DNA from: Warburgia ugandensis
Lineage: Eukaryota; Streptophyta; Magnoliopsida; Canellales; Canellaceae
NCBI GenBank assembly: GCA_035236585.1
Contig: CP141127.1
Location: forward strand, 51,706,001 to 51,770,000
Length of the DNA: 64,000 bases
Reading direction: 5' to 3'
Shown here: positions 33,150 to 45,500 of the stretch, piece after piece
How the letters are laid out: every line of letters begins with the position of its first letter
How positions within the stretch are numbered: the stretch's first letter is position 1
Notes under the pieces: model-generated
Told to the model about the DNA's origin: nothing
Database searches by the model: none
What the model saw: only the letters and a program-made list of their open reading frames with translations
Position numbers and translations under genes: made by a program

Positions 33150-36100
33150 TGTGACGACCCGGGTTTTTGAAAACATGATTTGTAAAGTATTTTGAAAGGC
33201 AGGGCCCTTAAGAGTGTAAAAATTTTTCGCAAAACAAAACAGCGGAAATTCTTTTCTTTAGAACTTGTTTTGAAAACCCAAGTCACCACTTCATACATAA
33301 CATAAGTACAATTTGTGTACAAAATAAAATTCCATTGAAGGAATATACTTTTATTAAACTCCAGGATCCATCCAGTGGTTCACAAGATCTGACCAAATCT
33401 AGTACAATACTTGTCCAAATTACATAATCCAAAACTCAAGCTCACCATACAATAAAACTCTCAACAAATAAAAATACATGTCTTCAAGGGTATACCTTGA
33501 AGATTATTCTCTTCAAGTCTTCTATAGTCTTTAGCTCCTAAGTCTCCTTCCCTGGATCTGAGATATTGCAACAAGTACAATATCTCAGCAAGCAATGCTT
33601 GGTAGGGGATTCAAGAAACATAATAATTGACAATGTATTTCCAATCCTTCATAATCTCGTTATCCTCAAACATACTCTTTATTTTGTAAGTTATGTATAT
33701 CTATATACATACATACCCTTCATGGGTAAACCAATTAAATTTGTGAAAATAGTGAAATATCATTCCCAACTAAGCTGATCAATTCTCTTTATTTTGAGAA
33801 TTTAGTATTACAGCTAATCTTATACTGGGAATTTCCCTTCATGGGAAACATTGGTAATATACAATTACCTAGCATTTCATTATGCTATAACATAAGGCAT
33901 TTCACCATGCCTGTTCCCATATGCATCATAGTGCAAAATAATCAGAAAGGTTGCTATGTCATAGCGGTCTGATCCGTACTAGCGCGCTCGGATAACTGCC
34001 CTGTTCACCACTGATACCACGGTGGAAAATATTATGTCACTGCCCGTATGGGGGGGGCAAGACTTTCACAGTGGTGGCCTTCCCATAATTGCCACCACCC
34101 GACTTTTAGCCTCTCATTGGGCAAGGTATCATCATATCATCAATTTTCAAGGAGCGGGTGGCCAAACCCTCATAACTCCTCTAGCAATAGCATCCCCTAG
34201 GCTCATGCCTATTAAAACAAACTCACAAGCCTCCAAGCTTGTATGTAAAATAGATTTCATATATATCAGACCATACGTCTGTTTACTTAGGGCTGAAATA
34301 TTTTCTAGTTCCCTATTCACTTATAGTTTAGTCCTTAACCATCTTATAGGTGTTTGGTTGGATCATAAGGTTTTCAAGAGATATACTACAAGTATTATCA
34401 TTACTCTTGTCAACATAAGATCATGAGTACAATCATGAATATCTCATGTAAATGCATTCATCAAATCCTCCTACCTTTAAGGATTGATCTCTTTTCCCCA
34501 ATCTTCCATGATCTTGACCGATGTATGTAATCTGTACATCCATACATATTGTCAATATATAAATTATGAATAATCCTATTGATCACTAGATCTGATGTTT
34601 AGAATGATCTTTAGATCATTCATATCTAAGTATTTTTCTATCTCTAAGTCTTTGTATGTTCATCTCCTTGATCTTGATCTTTCATAGATCCTTTGATTGA
34701 CAATCTACTCATGTTGATAAAGATCAAGGTCCTAGATCTTCTATCATCTAGTTCTTCTTTGATCTAAGTTCAGTTCTTGGATCATCCCTATGGAGGATGA
34801 TCTTGGTTTTCTTCCTTGAATCACCTTTGATCAAGGGTTTGGATTATCTAATCTAAATAACTATAACAAGTATACTAAACATACATACCAAGTACAATAT
34901 AGTGTTCTTATCTTTATTGTTCTTGATCATCCAAGATTTAATAGATCTTGTTTGATCATCCTTATCCGACTTCTTGTTTTTATTAGGGTTAGGTAATTTA
35001 CTAACCTTTTATGCTCTTATGATTATTATTCAACCAGTTAATGTGCATGGTTGAAGGTAGCTTATTCAAGCCTAAATCTAGATTGCTCCTCTTATTTCCA
35101 ATTGGCTAAGGCTTACTAGTTGAATGGGTGAACACAAAGTGGTTACTTCAATCCTCATGTAAGGAGGCGTTTAGACCTCACAAACGTCACCGAGAAGGTA
35201 GGGGAAGAAGCGAGGCTCTATTAGATAACCCCCTTAACCACTATGTTCATCATTCACTAGAATGACCATAGCTCAACCTTTCATAAGGTTCCTATAAGCA
35301 TGTTTACCCTAAGTACTCTTTCTAATGGATTTTAATTAAGTCCATGAATATTTATAATGTCATTCATGGGGTTTATTATTCTTTTCCTAATTTGGGCCAA
35401 GGATTTGATAATCCTTATATTGTCCTACTAACTATAGCCCTTACTAATTAAGTCCAAAGTACTCCATTCTTATTTGTGTCATGAAACTCTACTTTCTCAT
35501 TAGAATGCATTTTTGATGTTTTATGCTCTTTATCTCATAACAAGTAAATCTACTACTAACATTCAACTATAAATGAATTATAAATTTAAAGCATAAAACT
35601 ACTTAATTTAACATTAAATGAAAATGAGACAAGGTACTTAAATTAACTCTAGCAACTTATGATAAGAATGAACACATAAACTCTAAATGTTATACTAGCA
35701 TGCTTTATAACATAATAACATAAAATGAAACTAATTAGATTTACATTTTTAGAACCCTTTTTTATGATCCAACCATTTGATCTTAGATCTTTGCCTTTGA
35801 TTAAGGACTTTAGTTATATTTAGAGAATTTTCTCTATTAAGGTCAAAAGATCACATTGATCTATTTTTATCATAATCCATCCATGATTTCCTTGGATTTC
35901 ATCATATAAACAATTATTCTTTCCATCCCAAGGATCTGATCACACTTGATCTCATTGATCAAGTGGGTCCCTTTGTATTTTTTTTTTTTTCTATCATAAA
36001 GGGTAGATCCCTTAATATATCTCATATATATCCAATTTAAACATAGATATAACTTTATTTAAGTATTAGATCATTATTAAAACATGTTTCTAAGATCTGA

Positions 36101-37275
36101 TCATCTCAGATCTTGAAAATCTATGTAATTGGAAACTTAATTCTTAAATACAGAAAGTTTTTATTGAATAACATGTCATTTTTATTATTCTATAAGAAAA
36201 TAGAGGTTTCAAGCTTTCCATAGCTTCTTTCCGATCTCAATTTGGAGTTCAGATGACTCCAGAATTGATCCTGGAAGTTCACGGTCCTTCCTAGGGCCTA
36301 GATTTGATCTGGGCCCAAGGAAGGAACGGCCCAGATTAGTCGGGCGGAACGGCAGGCGGAACGAACCGAGCGGAACGAACCGGGGTCGTCGGGCGCGTCC
36401 GCTGGGAAGAAACTCCCAAGCGCGACTGCGGGACGTCCACAGACGCGGACGGGACGAGCGGAACGCCCGTCGTCCGCGCGCCCGCAAACCGGCCGCCATC
36501 GGCGGGCGCGTCCGCTCGTCCTTTTTATGGACGCGCCTCCATTGCGCTTGAACCGACGCCCCACGCGTATCGCACGCGCCGTTCCGACGGTGCGTCACGC
36601 GAGCGTCTTGGGCGTCGTCTGATCTGGAGATCGGACAGTCCCTTACGGGACCGTCCAATCAATCCTCTTGCAATTGAGGGCCCAAAAGGTCTCTGATTTT
36701 GATGAAACTTCTACCCTTGGGGTTTTTGACCCTTAGGGATCGATTGGTACAGTCAGATTTCTCATCGGAGCACTCCATCATCCCTAATTAAGGGTTCTGT
36801 TGTTTACTTTATTTTTATCTTTTTATTACCAAAATTAATTACAGTAAAATAAAATTTACATAAAACATTACTAAAAATATATGAAAAGGATTTCCACTTA
36901 CTTGATTGGGGAGAAAACCTGATTTACATGCCCAATTAAAAAAATACCTTGTTGATGACGATATAGCCTAAAATCCACCTTTCGCGTAAATACCGTTGTT
37001 TGAACCGTTGGATCTTGAAATTCCTTTGGGGGTTTTGTAGAATAGATGTGTTGGGATGTTTTGGACGGTGGAATTGATCAAATTAGATCTAGAACAGAGT
37101 GCCTAATTGAATTTAGGTCTCTTGTTCTAATCTAAAAAAGAAAAATAAATTGGAAAGAGACTTAGCTCTTGGAAATTTTGGGGTTTTGAGAGGGATTCTA
37201 GATCTAATTTTTCAAGAAGATTGAAGATAATTTCGTGGGGATTGTATGAGGATTTTTGGAAGATTTTTGGGGTTG

Positions 37276-37285
37276 TATTTATAGG
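37276..37285 (-). promoter_or_regulatory. TATA box of B LTR 1
   Basis: The element strand reads CCTATAAATA, followed by CAACCCC, about 610 bases into the LTR. Repeated at 46648-46657 and 56017-56026. Confidence 0.75.
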
Positions 37286-37432
37286 CATTTTGGGTCTTTT
37301 TCATGATTATAATATGTTATTTTTTTAATATAAAATGGCATGAAAGTCTTCATGCCTAACTTTTCTTCCCCATGACTAGCTGATCTTTGTTGACCCATGT
37401 TTCACATGGGCTGCTGATCAAATTGGTTGTTG

Positions 37433-37477
37433 GGGACGTGGTGGTCCCCATGTGGGCCCCATGTGGGCCCCACATGG
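37433..37477 (-). promoter_or_regulatory. TCP-type motif cluster in B U3
   Basis: Around 160-200 bases upstream of the TATA box lie GTGGTCCCC and two tandem ATGTGGGCCCC units plus CCCCACATGG, forming overlapping palindromes. GTGGNCCC is the known core of plant TCP factor sites. The same cluster is in LTR 2 (about 46804-46849) and LTR 3 (about 56174-56219). Binding is inferred from the motif only. Confidence 0.5.
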
Positions 37478-37889
37478 TGTAAAAAGTCCGTTTTGCCCTT
37501 TATGCATAAAACTTTGGGTTTTATTCCCATGATCTCGGATTTGAGTGTACTTAGTGGCGTTGGATTCGTATTTCTCAATACATTCTAAATTTTGATGTTT
37601 CATAATTTTATTTTTAGATTATTTTGATTTTTGGGTAAAATTACTATTTTACCCTTTTTGTCCAAAAAATGAAAAACTTAAGGATTTCTCATCTGAATTC
37701 GAAATTTGTCGTGCATACAGTCGTTTTGAAGGGTTTGCTAAGTTTAAATTTCAATTTTACATATCTTATTATTTGATTATACTTTTAAAAAGTATATTTT
37801 AAATAACCCTAATATTTCAGCCCGAAATATCTAAAACTCAAACTTTATTGATTTTTCTGAATCAATTTACAAAAATTGGGGTTATTACA

Positions 37890-37902
37890 ATCTTCCCCCC
37901 TT
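37890..37902 (-). other. Polypurine tract of B copy 1
   Basis: AAGGGGGGAAGAT on the element strand touches the LTR start TGTAATAAC. Identical in copy 2 (47262-47274) and copy 3 (56628-56640). Only 49 bases separate it from the pol stop at 37939, so there is no room for an envelope-like gene. Confidence 0.9.
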
Positions 37903-37938
37903 ACAATAATTTCGTCCTCGAAATTTGTAATACAACTC

Positions 37939-39399
37939 TTACTCAAACAAACTAGGGTGTGTCTTCCTCATTTCTACTTCCGTTTCCCACGTGGCTTCCT
38001 CAATAGAGTGATGTTGCCACAGGACCTTGACTAACGGAATGCTTTTGGTTCTTAACTTCTGTTCCTTGCGGTCCAGAATTCGTATTGCCTTTTCTTCGAA
38101 GGTTAGGTCAGGCTTGAGCTCTTCTGGCACCCTTTGAAGTACATGAGTGTCGTCTTGGAGGTACTTCCTTAGCATAGACACATGAAAGACACTATGTATT
38201 TCTGAGAGTTGGGGTGGTAAGGCTAATTTGTATGCCACTTGACCAACCCTTTCTAAGATTTCAAACGGACCAATGAATCGAGGACTAAGTTTTCCTTTGC
38301 TTCCAAACCTCATTACTCCTTTGACAGGTGATACTTTTAGAAATACGTGCTCCCCAACATCAAATTCCGGGTTTCTACGTCTTTTATCTGCGTAACTCTT
38401 TTGTCGACTGTGTGCTGTTAACAACCTCTTTTGTATCAATCGACCTTGTCTATACATTGTTCCACTAGTTCGACTTTATCAGCCTTCTTTCTCCAACTTC
38501 ACTCCAACGGGTTGGTGATCGACATGGCCGTCCATACAATGCTTCATATGGTGCCATACCAATACTTGCTTGAAAACTGTTGTTATATGCAAATTCTACT
38601 AAAGGAAGATGTTCATCCCAACTCCCTTTCCAATCTAATGCACATGCTCTCAACATATCTTCTAAGGTTTGAATAGTCCTTTCTGATTGACCATCCGTTT
38701 GAGGGTGAAATCTTTGTCTTGAGTTTAATTGAGGTTCCCAAGGCTTGTTGTACACTCTTCCAACATCTTGAAGTAAATCTTCCATCCCTATCCGAGATAA
38801 TGGATAGTGGAATCCCATGAAGTCTTACTATTTCTTTGATGTATAACTTAGCGAATTTGTCAACCGATTGGTTTTGTCTAATTGGTAGGAAATGTGCTGA
38901 CTTTGTTAACCTATCCACCACCACCCAAATCATGTCATGGCCTGCTCTAGTCCTTGGCAATCCCACTACAAAATCCATAGTGATATTGTCCCATTTCCAT
39001 TCTGGAAGTTCCAATGTTTGTAACATTCCAGCTGGTCTTTGGTGTTCAGCCTTTACTTGTTGACAATTTAGACATTTAGCCACAAATTCTCCTATTTCTC
39101 TCTTCATGCCTTCCCACCAAAAGTTTCTTTTTAAATCTTGATACATCTTTGTACTTCCAGGGTGTATAGAAAACTTTGACTGATGGGCTTCTTGTATCAA
39201 TTCCTTTCTCAGACATGTATTTGAAGGAACCACCAATCTCTCTTGAAAACGTATGCCCCCATCTGTCCCCTTAACAAATCCTTTCTTTTCACATAATTCC
39301 TGAGTTGCTGTATCTTCTTCTTGGGCTTTAAGGACTCTTTCTACAAAAGCTGATTTAATTGTGATGTTTGTCAGTAGAGCTCTTGGTTGTCTACTTAAT
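37939..39399 (-). pseudogene. Integrase and chromodomain, B copy 1
   Basis: HHCC zinc segment (HPGSTKMYQDLKRNFWWEG, CLNCQQVK), catalytic core with MDFVVGLPRT and [10 protein letters not shown], the Glu-bearing segment [19 protein letters not shown], the GPF-type segment RFGSKGKLSPRFIGPFEILE, and a chromodomain-like C terminus (LVKVLWQHHSIEEATWETE, ending KTHPSLFE at a TAA, 37939-37941). Inserts the cDNA, probably into heterochromatin. Apparent frameshifts at about 38455, 38715 and elsewhere sit on CTG/CAG-type triplets that read normally in another copy, so they may be sequencing errors. This is the only copy with the full chromodomain end. Confidence 0.88.
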
Positions 39400-41199
39400 G
39401 CATCAGCTACTACATTTGCCTTTCCAGGATGGTATTGGATGGCAAAATCGTAGTCTTTGATATACTCTATCCATCTTCTTTGTCTCATATTTAAATCAGC
39501 CTCGAGTGAAGATGTATTTGAGACTCTTATGATCCGTAAATACATTGAATTTTTCCCCATACAAATAATGTCTCCAAATTTTCAATGCAAACACTACAGC
39601 TGCCAATTCTAAGTCATGTACTGGGTAATTTATTTCATGTTTCTTCAATTGTCTAGATGCATAAGCAATGACCTTCCCATGTTGCATTAACACACCTCCT
39701 AACCCTTTGCCTGAAGCATCACAGTATATTTCATATCCCCCACTCCCAGCTGGCAAGGTCAATACTGGTGCTGTAGTTAATCTCTTCTTAAGCTCTTGAA
39801 AACTATTTTCACAGTCTTCTGACCAAGTGAATGGTACCCCCTTTCTTGTCAAGGAAGTCATAGGAAGAGCTAGACGAGAGAACCCTTGAATGAATCTACG
39901 GTAGTATCTGCTAGTCCAAGAAAACTACGTATTTACATTCTTGTTTTAGGTTTCTCCCAATTGATTCTTGCTTCAATCTTGGTGGGGTCCACTTCTACTC
40001 CATTCTTGGAAATTACATGACCTAAAAAATTGACCTTCTCTAACCAGAATTCACACTTACTAAATTTACCAAACAGTTTATGTGCTCTGAGGGTATTTAG
40101 TACAATTCGTAAGTGTTCTTGATGTTCTTTGATTCTGGTAGAGTAAATCAGTATATCGTCGATAAATACTATCACAAATTTATCCAAAAATTCTTTGAAG
40201 ATTCTATTCATCAAATCCATAAACACTTCTTGGTGCATTAGTCAACCCAAAAGACATGACTAAAAACTCGTAATGCCCATATCGAGTTCTGAATGCTGAC
40301 TTGGATATGTCTTCATCCTTAATACGCAATTGATGATATCCTGATCTAAGATCAATTTTAGAAAAGACCTTAGCAGATTGGAGTTGATCAAAGAGATCAT
40401 CAATGCGTGGTAAGGGATATCTATTTTTCACTGTGACACTGTTCAACATTCTATAATCAATGCATAATCTCATTGACCCATCCTTCTTCTTGACAAATAT
40501 TACTGGTGCTCCCCATGGTGAACTACTTGGTCTAACAAACCCTTTTTCTAACAAGTCTTGCAATTGTCCTTTTAACTCTTTCAACTCTGCTGGGGCCATC
40601 CTATAAGGTGCTTTAGAAATTGGAGTTGTACCAGGAATTACTTCAATGGTAAACTCAATTTCTCGGTGTGGGGGTAACCCTGGTAGTTCTTCAGGAAAAA
40701 CATCTTGGAATTCCTTGACCACTTCAATTTCTGTTATCTTGGGCTGTTCAACATCTAAAGAAACCACTTGTTGCTAAAAATGCGACACCCCTTGGTCATA
40801 TGTTTATTTGCCTTCATAGGCGAGATGATGGATTTGTCTAAGTCATTGTGTTTCCCATACGGTGTTAATACTTGCTCTCTGGTATACTAAATGTGAGTTT
40901 CTTCTTGTGACAGTCCATAACTACCCAGTATTTTGCTATCCGGTCCATACCCAATATGATGTCAAAATCCTCCATGTTCAACAAAATGAGGTCTATGTCC
41001 ATTCTTTTGCCCAATACCTCTAGGGGTACATTATGCAAGTATTCTTGTAGTTTAATTATTTTTCCAGCTGGTGTTGTTACATCTAAATCAAATCCCAAGT
41101 TTTTCACTGATAGTTGTATACTAGATGCAAATTCACAAGATATAAAGGAATGCGTAGATCCAGAATCAAACAATACTTTGGCATAGTTGTCTGCTACAA
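39400..41199 (-). pseudogene. Protease, reverse transcriptase and RNase H, B copy 1
   Basis: Protease: VLFDSGSTHSFIS (41141-41186) and DFDIILGMDRIAKYWVVMDC, in which the usual GMDWL tryptophan is Arg. [46 protein letters not shown] and the catalytic FIDDILIYS (about 40150-40175). RNase [42 protein letters not shown]. The RT frame shifts at 40226-40233, exactly where two Ala codons are expected, and again near 39500 before DLNMRQRRW. Both lie at CTG/CAG sites. The order PR-RT-RH-IN defines Ty3/Gypsy. Confidence 0.88.
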
Positions 41200-42400
41200 G
41201 TAGTGTACCTTCAATTACCGCATTGGATGGTCCAGCTTGGCCGTCAGTGATAGCGAAAACCCTTCTTGGGTGTCGAGGAGCAATTTCTAATTTTGCTTCC
41301 TTGACGGCCAATGGTTTGGTACAGTGGGCGGCGATATGTCCATACTCCCCACAATTGTGGCACTTGATTGGAAATCGTTGTGGTTGTTGTTGTATAGGTC
41401 GTGGACGAGATATTGCCTTGGTGAAATTTTCTACATCTTGGACATGGCTGTCTATTTGGCCTTGGTGCATTGTTCCTTTGATTTCTTTGAGGCTTAAAAT
41501 TGTTCCAAGGTCTTTTATTCTTACGGAAAGGCCTTGGGTTATTGTGTCCTCCTCCACTGAACTTGGTAATTTGACCCTTTTTGTACTCATCTTCAAACTT
41601 GGAAGCCATTTCTACACAATCTGTCAAGGTAGTGGGTTTAGTACCTAGCACCTTTACTTTCAGCCACGAGTGAAGACCTTCAATGAATCGATCCACGGTG
41701 TGTGTTTACGTGTCACACACATGAGGCGCGAATCTCCTTAGTTGTGTGAACTTGTTATCATAGTCCACTACTGACATATCCCCTTGCCTTAGGTTCAAGA
41801 ACTCTATCAATTTCCTTTGTTGTACATGAGAAGGAAAGTATTTATGGTTGAATACTTCCTTAAATTCTTCCCATGTAGTATCTTGAATTCGAGAAGAAGG
41901 TGTTTTTAGCTGATCTCCACCAAAATGCAGCTTCTTGTTTGAATAAATATGTGGCAAATTTCACTTTCAACTGCGAAGGAGTACGTAGTGCACTAAAAGT
42001 CTTTTCAACTTCATATATCCATTCTTACTTTTTCGGCTTCACCCTTACCATCATACATTGAAACCGTCTTCTGAAATCTCTCCAGCATTTTGTCATTCTT
42101 TTACGGTCCTAATGGGAAGTTTCCGACTTCATCACTTGGTACAAGGGAAGATTGCCCTTGTCAGTGTGGGAGTAGGCTGGTGGTGGTGTTGGTGTAGTAT
42201 GTCTCACCTCGGCCGAGGCACGAGCACTGCGTACTTGGTATTTCTACAGGAGGTGATGAACTCTGGGGCTGTTGTAGGTGAGGAAGGAGGTTCCTTAACA
42301 TCCTTGTCATCATCTCTTCCATATTACTCATGGTTACTCTCTCCATATTGTCGTCTGGAGTGGTTTGAGCTGTCTGCCTTGTAACTCTCTTTGGTGGCAT
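41200..42400 (-). pseudogene. Gag, B copy 1
   Basis: The start is at 42400 (MPPKRVTRQTAQTT), preferred over the upstream Met at 42415 because MPPKR-type starts are usual for this clade. The capsid follows with TTWEEFKEVFNHKYFPSHVQQRKLIEFLNLRQGD-like sequence in 41706-41957, then DRFIEGLHSWLKVKVLG. A basic, Asn/Pro-rich linker precedes the intact CCHC knuckle CHNCGEYGHIAAHC (41320-41362). Gag builds the particle and binds RNA. Frame changes occur near 42190-42230, 42000, 41700 and 41300. The 41700 one differs from copy 3 by a single T in a run and may also be an error. Confidence 0.87.
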
Positions 42401-42516
42401 CTGCTCATAAACCAAAATTCTATCAGTCCTCTATACAACTATTTCTATCTTAATCTAGACATGGATTATAATCTCTCTTTTGGACATATTTGTACTGTAC
42501 TGTGACTGGATGAATC

Positions 42517-42529
42517 GCTACGATACCAA
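42517..42529 (-). other. Primer binding site, B copy 1
   Basis: The element strand reads TTGGTATCGTAGC, two mismatches from the initiator tRNA-Met complement at the CTCTGA position. Copy 3 has the expected TTGGTATCAGAGA (61256-61268) and copy 2 has TTGGTATCAAAGC (51886-51898). Confidence 0.8.
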
Positions 42530-42531
42530 GC

Positions 42532-45500
42532 TGTGACGACCCGGGTTTTTGAAAACATGATTTGTAAAGTATTTTGAAAGGCAGGGCCCTTAAGAGTGTA
42601 AAATTTTTTCGCAAAACAAAACAGCAGAAATTCTTTTCTTTAGAACTTGTTTTGAAAACCCAAGTCACCACTTCATACATAACATAAGTACAATTTGTGT
42701 ACAAAATAAAATTCCATTGAAGGAATATACTTTTATTAAACTCCAGGATCCATCCAGTGGTTCACAGTACAGCCAAATCTAGTACAATACTTGTCCAAAT
42801 TACATAATCCAAAACTCAAGCTCACCATACAATAAAACTCTCAACAAATAAAAATACATGTCTTCAAGGGTATACCTTGAAGATTATTCTCTTCAAGTCT
42901 TCTATAGTCTTCAGCTCCTAAGTCTCCTTCCCTGGATCTGAGATATTGCAACAAGTACAATATCTCAGCAAGCAATGCTTGGTAGGGGATTCAAGAAACA
43001 TAATAATTGACAATGTATTTCCAATCCTTCATAATCTCGTTATCCTCAAACATACTCTTTATTTTGTAAGTTATGTATATCTATATACATACATACCCTT
43101 CATGGGTAAACCAATTAAATTTGTGAAAATAGTGAAATATCATTCCCAACTAAGCTGATCAATTCTCTTTATTTTGAGAATTTAGTATTACAGCTAATCT
43201 TATACTGGGAATTTCCCTTCATGGGAAACATTGGTAATATACAATTACCTAGCATTTCATTATGCTATAACATAAGGCATTTCACCATGCCTGTTCCCAT
43301 ATGCATCATAGTGCAAAATAATCAGAAAGGTTGCTATGTCTTTGCCACGATCCGTACTAGCGCGCTCGGATAACTGCCCTGTTCACCACTGATACCACGG
43401 TGGAAAATATTATGTCACTGCCCGTATGGGGGGGCAAGACTTTCACAGTGGTGGCCTTCCCATAATTGCCACCACCCGACTTTTAGCCTCTCATTGGGCA
43501 AGGTATCATCATATCATCAAATTTCAAGGAGCGGGTGGCCAAACCCTCATAACTCCTCTAGCAATAGCATCCCCTAGGCTCATGCCTATTAAAACAAACT
43601 CACAAGCCTCCAAGCTTGTATGTAAAATAGATTTCATATATATCAGACCATACGTCTGTTTACTTAGGAGCTGAAATATTTTCTAGTTCCCTATTCACTT
43701 ATAGTTTAGTCCTTAACCATCTTATAGGTGTTTGGTTGGATCATAAGGTTTTCAAGAGATATACTACAAGTATTATCATTACTCTTGTCAACATAAGATC
43801 ATGAGTACAATCATGAATATCTCATGTAAATGCATTCATCAAATCCTCCTACCTTTAAGGATTGATCTCTTTTCCCCAATCTTCCATGATCTTGACCGAT
43901 GTATGTAATACGTACATCCATACATATTGTCAATATATAAATTATGAACAATCCTATTGATCACTAGATCTGATGTTTAGAATGATCTTTAGATCATTCA
44001 TATCTAAGTATTTTTCTATCTCTAAGTCTTTGTATGTTCATCTCCTTGATCTTGATCTTTCATAGATCCTTTGATTGACAATCTACTCATGTTGATAAAG
44101 ATCAAGGTCCTAGATCTTCTATCATCTAGTTCTTCTTTGATCTAAGTTCAGTTCTTGGATCATCCCTATGGAGGATGATCTTGGTTTTCTTCCTTGAATC
44201 ACCTTTGATCAAGGGTTTGGATTATCTAATCTAAATAACTATAACAAGTATACTAAACATACATACCAAGTACAATATAGTGTTCTTATCTTTATTGTTC
44301 TTGATCATCCAAGATTTAATAGATCTTGTTTGATCATCCTTATCGACTTCTTGTTTTTATTAGGGTTAGGTAATTTACTAACCTTTTATGCTCTTATGAT
44401 TATTATTCAACCAGTTAATGTGCATGGTTGAAGGTAGCTTATTCAAGCCTAAATCTAGATTGCTCCTCTTATTTCCAATTGGCTAAGGCTTACTAGTTGA
44501 ATGGGTGAACACAAAGTGGTTACTTCAATCCTCATGTAAGGAGGCGTTTAGACCTCACAAACGTCACCGAGAAGGTAGGGGAAGAGCGAGGCTCTATTAG
44601 ATAACCCCTTAACCACTATGTTCATCATTCACTAGAATGACCATAGCTCAACCTTTCATAAGGTTCCTATAAGCATGTTTACCCTAAGTACTCTTTCTAA
44701 TGGATTTTAATTAAGTCCATGAATATTTATAATGTCATTCATGGGGTTTATTATTCTTTTCCTAATTTGGGCCAAGGATTTGATAATCCTTATATTGTCC
44801 TACTAACTATAGCCCTTACTAATTAAGTCCAAAGTACTCCATTCTTATTTGTGTCATGAAACTCTACTTTCTCATTAGAATGCATTTTTGATGTTTTATG
44901 CTCTTTATCTCATAACAAGTAAATCTACTACTAACATTCAACTATAAATGAATTATAAATTTAAAGCATAAAACTACTTAATTTAACATTAAATGAAAAT
45001 GAGACAAGGTACTTAAATTAACTCTAGCAACTTATGATAAGAATGAACACATAAACTCTAAATGTTATACTAGCATGCTTTATAACATAATAACATAAAA
45101 TGAAACTAATTAGATTTACATTTTTAGAACCCTTTTTTTTTATGATCCAACCATTTGATCTTAGATCTTTGCCTTTGATTAAGGACTTTAGTTATATTTA
45201 GAGAATTTTCTCTATTAAGGTCAAAAGATCACATTGATCTATTTTTATCATAATCCATCCATGATTTCCTTGGATTTCATCATATAAACAATTATTCTTT
45301 CCATCCCAAGGATCTGATCACACTTGATCTCATTGATCAAGTGGGTCCCTTTGTATTTTTTTTTTTTTTTCTATCATAAAGGGTAGATCCCTTAATATAT
45401 CTCATATATATCCAATTTAAACATAGATATAACTTTATTTAAGTATTAGATCATTATTAAAACATGTTTCTAAGATCGATCATCTCAGATCTTGAAAATC

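Larger units (their letters stand above)
33150..37889 (-). repeat. Family B LTR 1 (3' LTR of copy 1), 4740 bases
   Basis: Element-strand termini are TGTAATAACCCC and CGGGTCGTCACA. U3 is about 600 bases, with the TATA box at 37276-37285. A very long transcribed part of about 4.1 kb follows, with a GC-rich island (36290-36640), GATC-rich AT stretches (34480-34970 and 35760-36120) and a terminal AT-rich part. No coding function is supported. The 70-residue plus frame at 33566 and the arginine-rich minus frame at 36209-36658 recur only because the LTR recurs. Confidence 0.93.

Noticed and set aside
33566..33778. 70-residue plus-strand frame repeated identically at 42946, 52314 and 61686
   Set aside because: It lies antisense inside the B LTR. 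Its identity only reflects that the LTR copies are nearly identical, and no known domain is visible.
36209..36658. Arginine-rich minus-strand frame in the B LTR (related frames at 45637-46153 and 55001-55337)
   Set aside because: It is a product of the GC-rich island. The reading frame changes between copies, which a real protein would not tolerate.
37890..37938. Envelope-like gene between pol and the 3' LTR
   Set aside because: Only 49 bases separate the pol stop from the LTR in family B, and 51 in A2.
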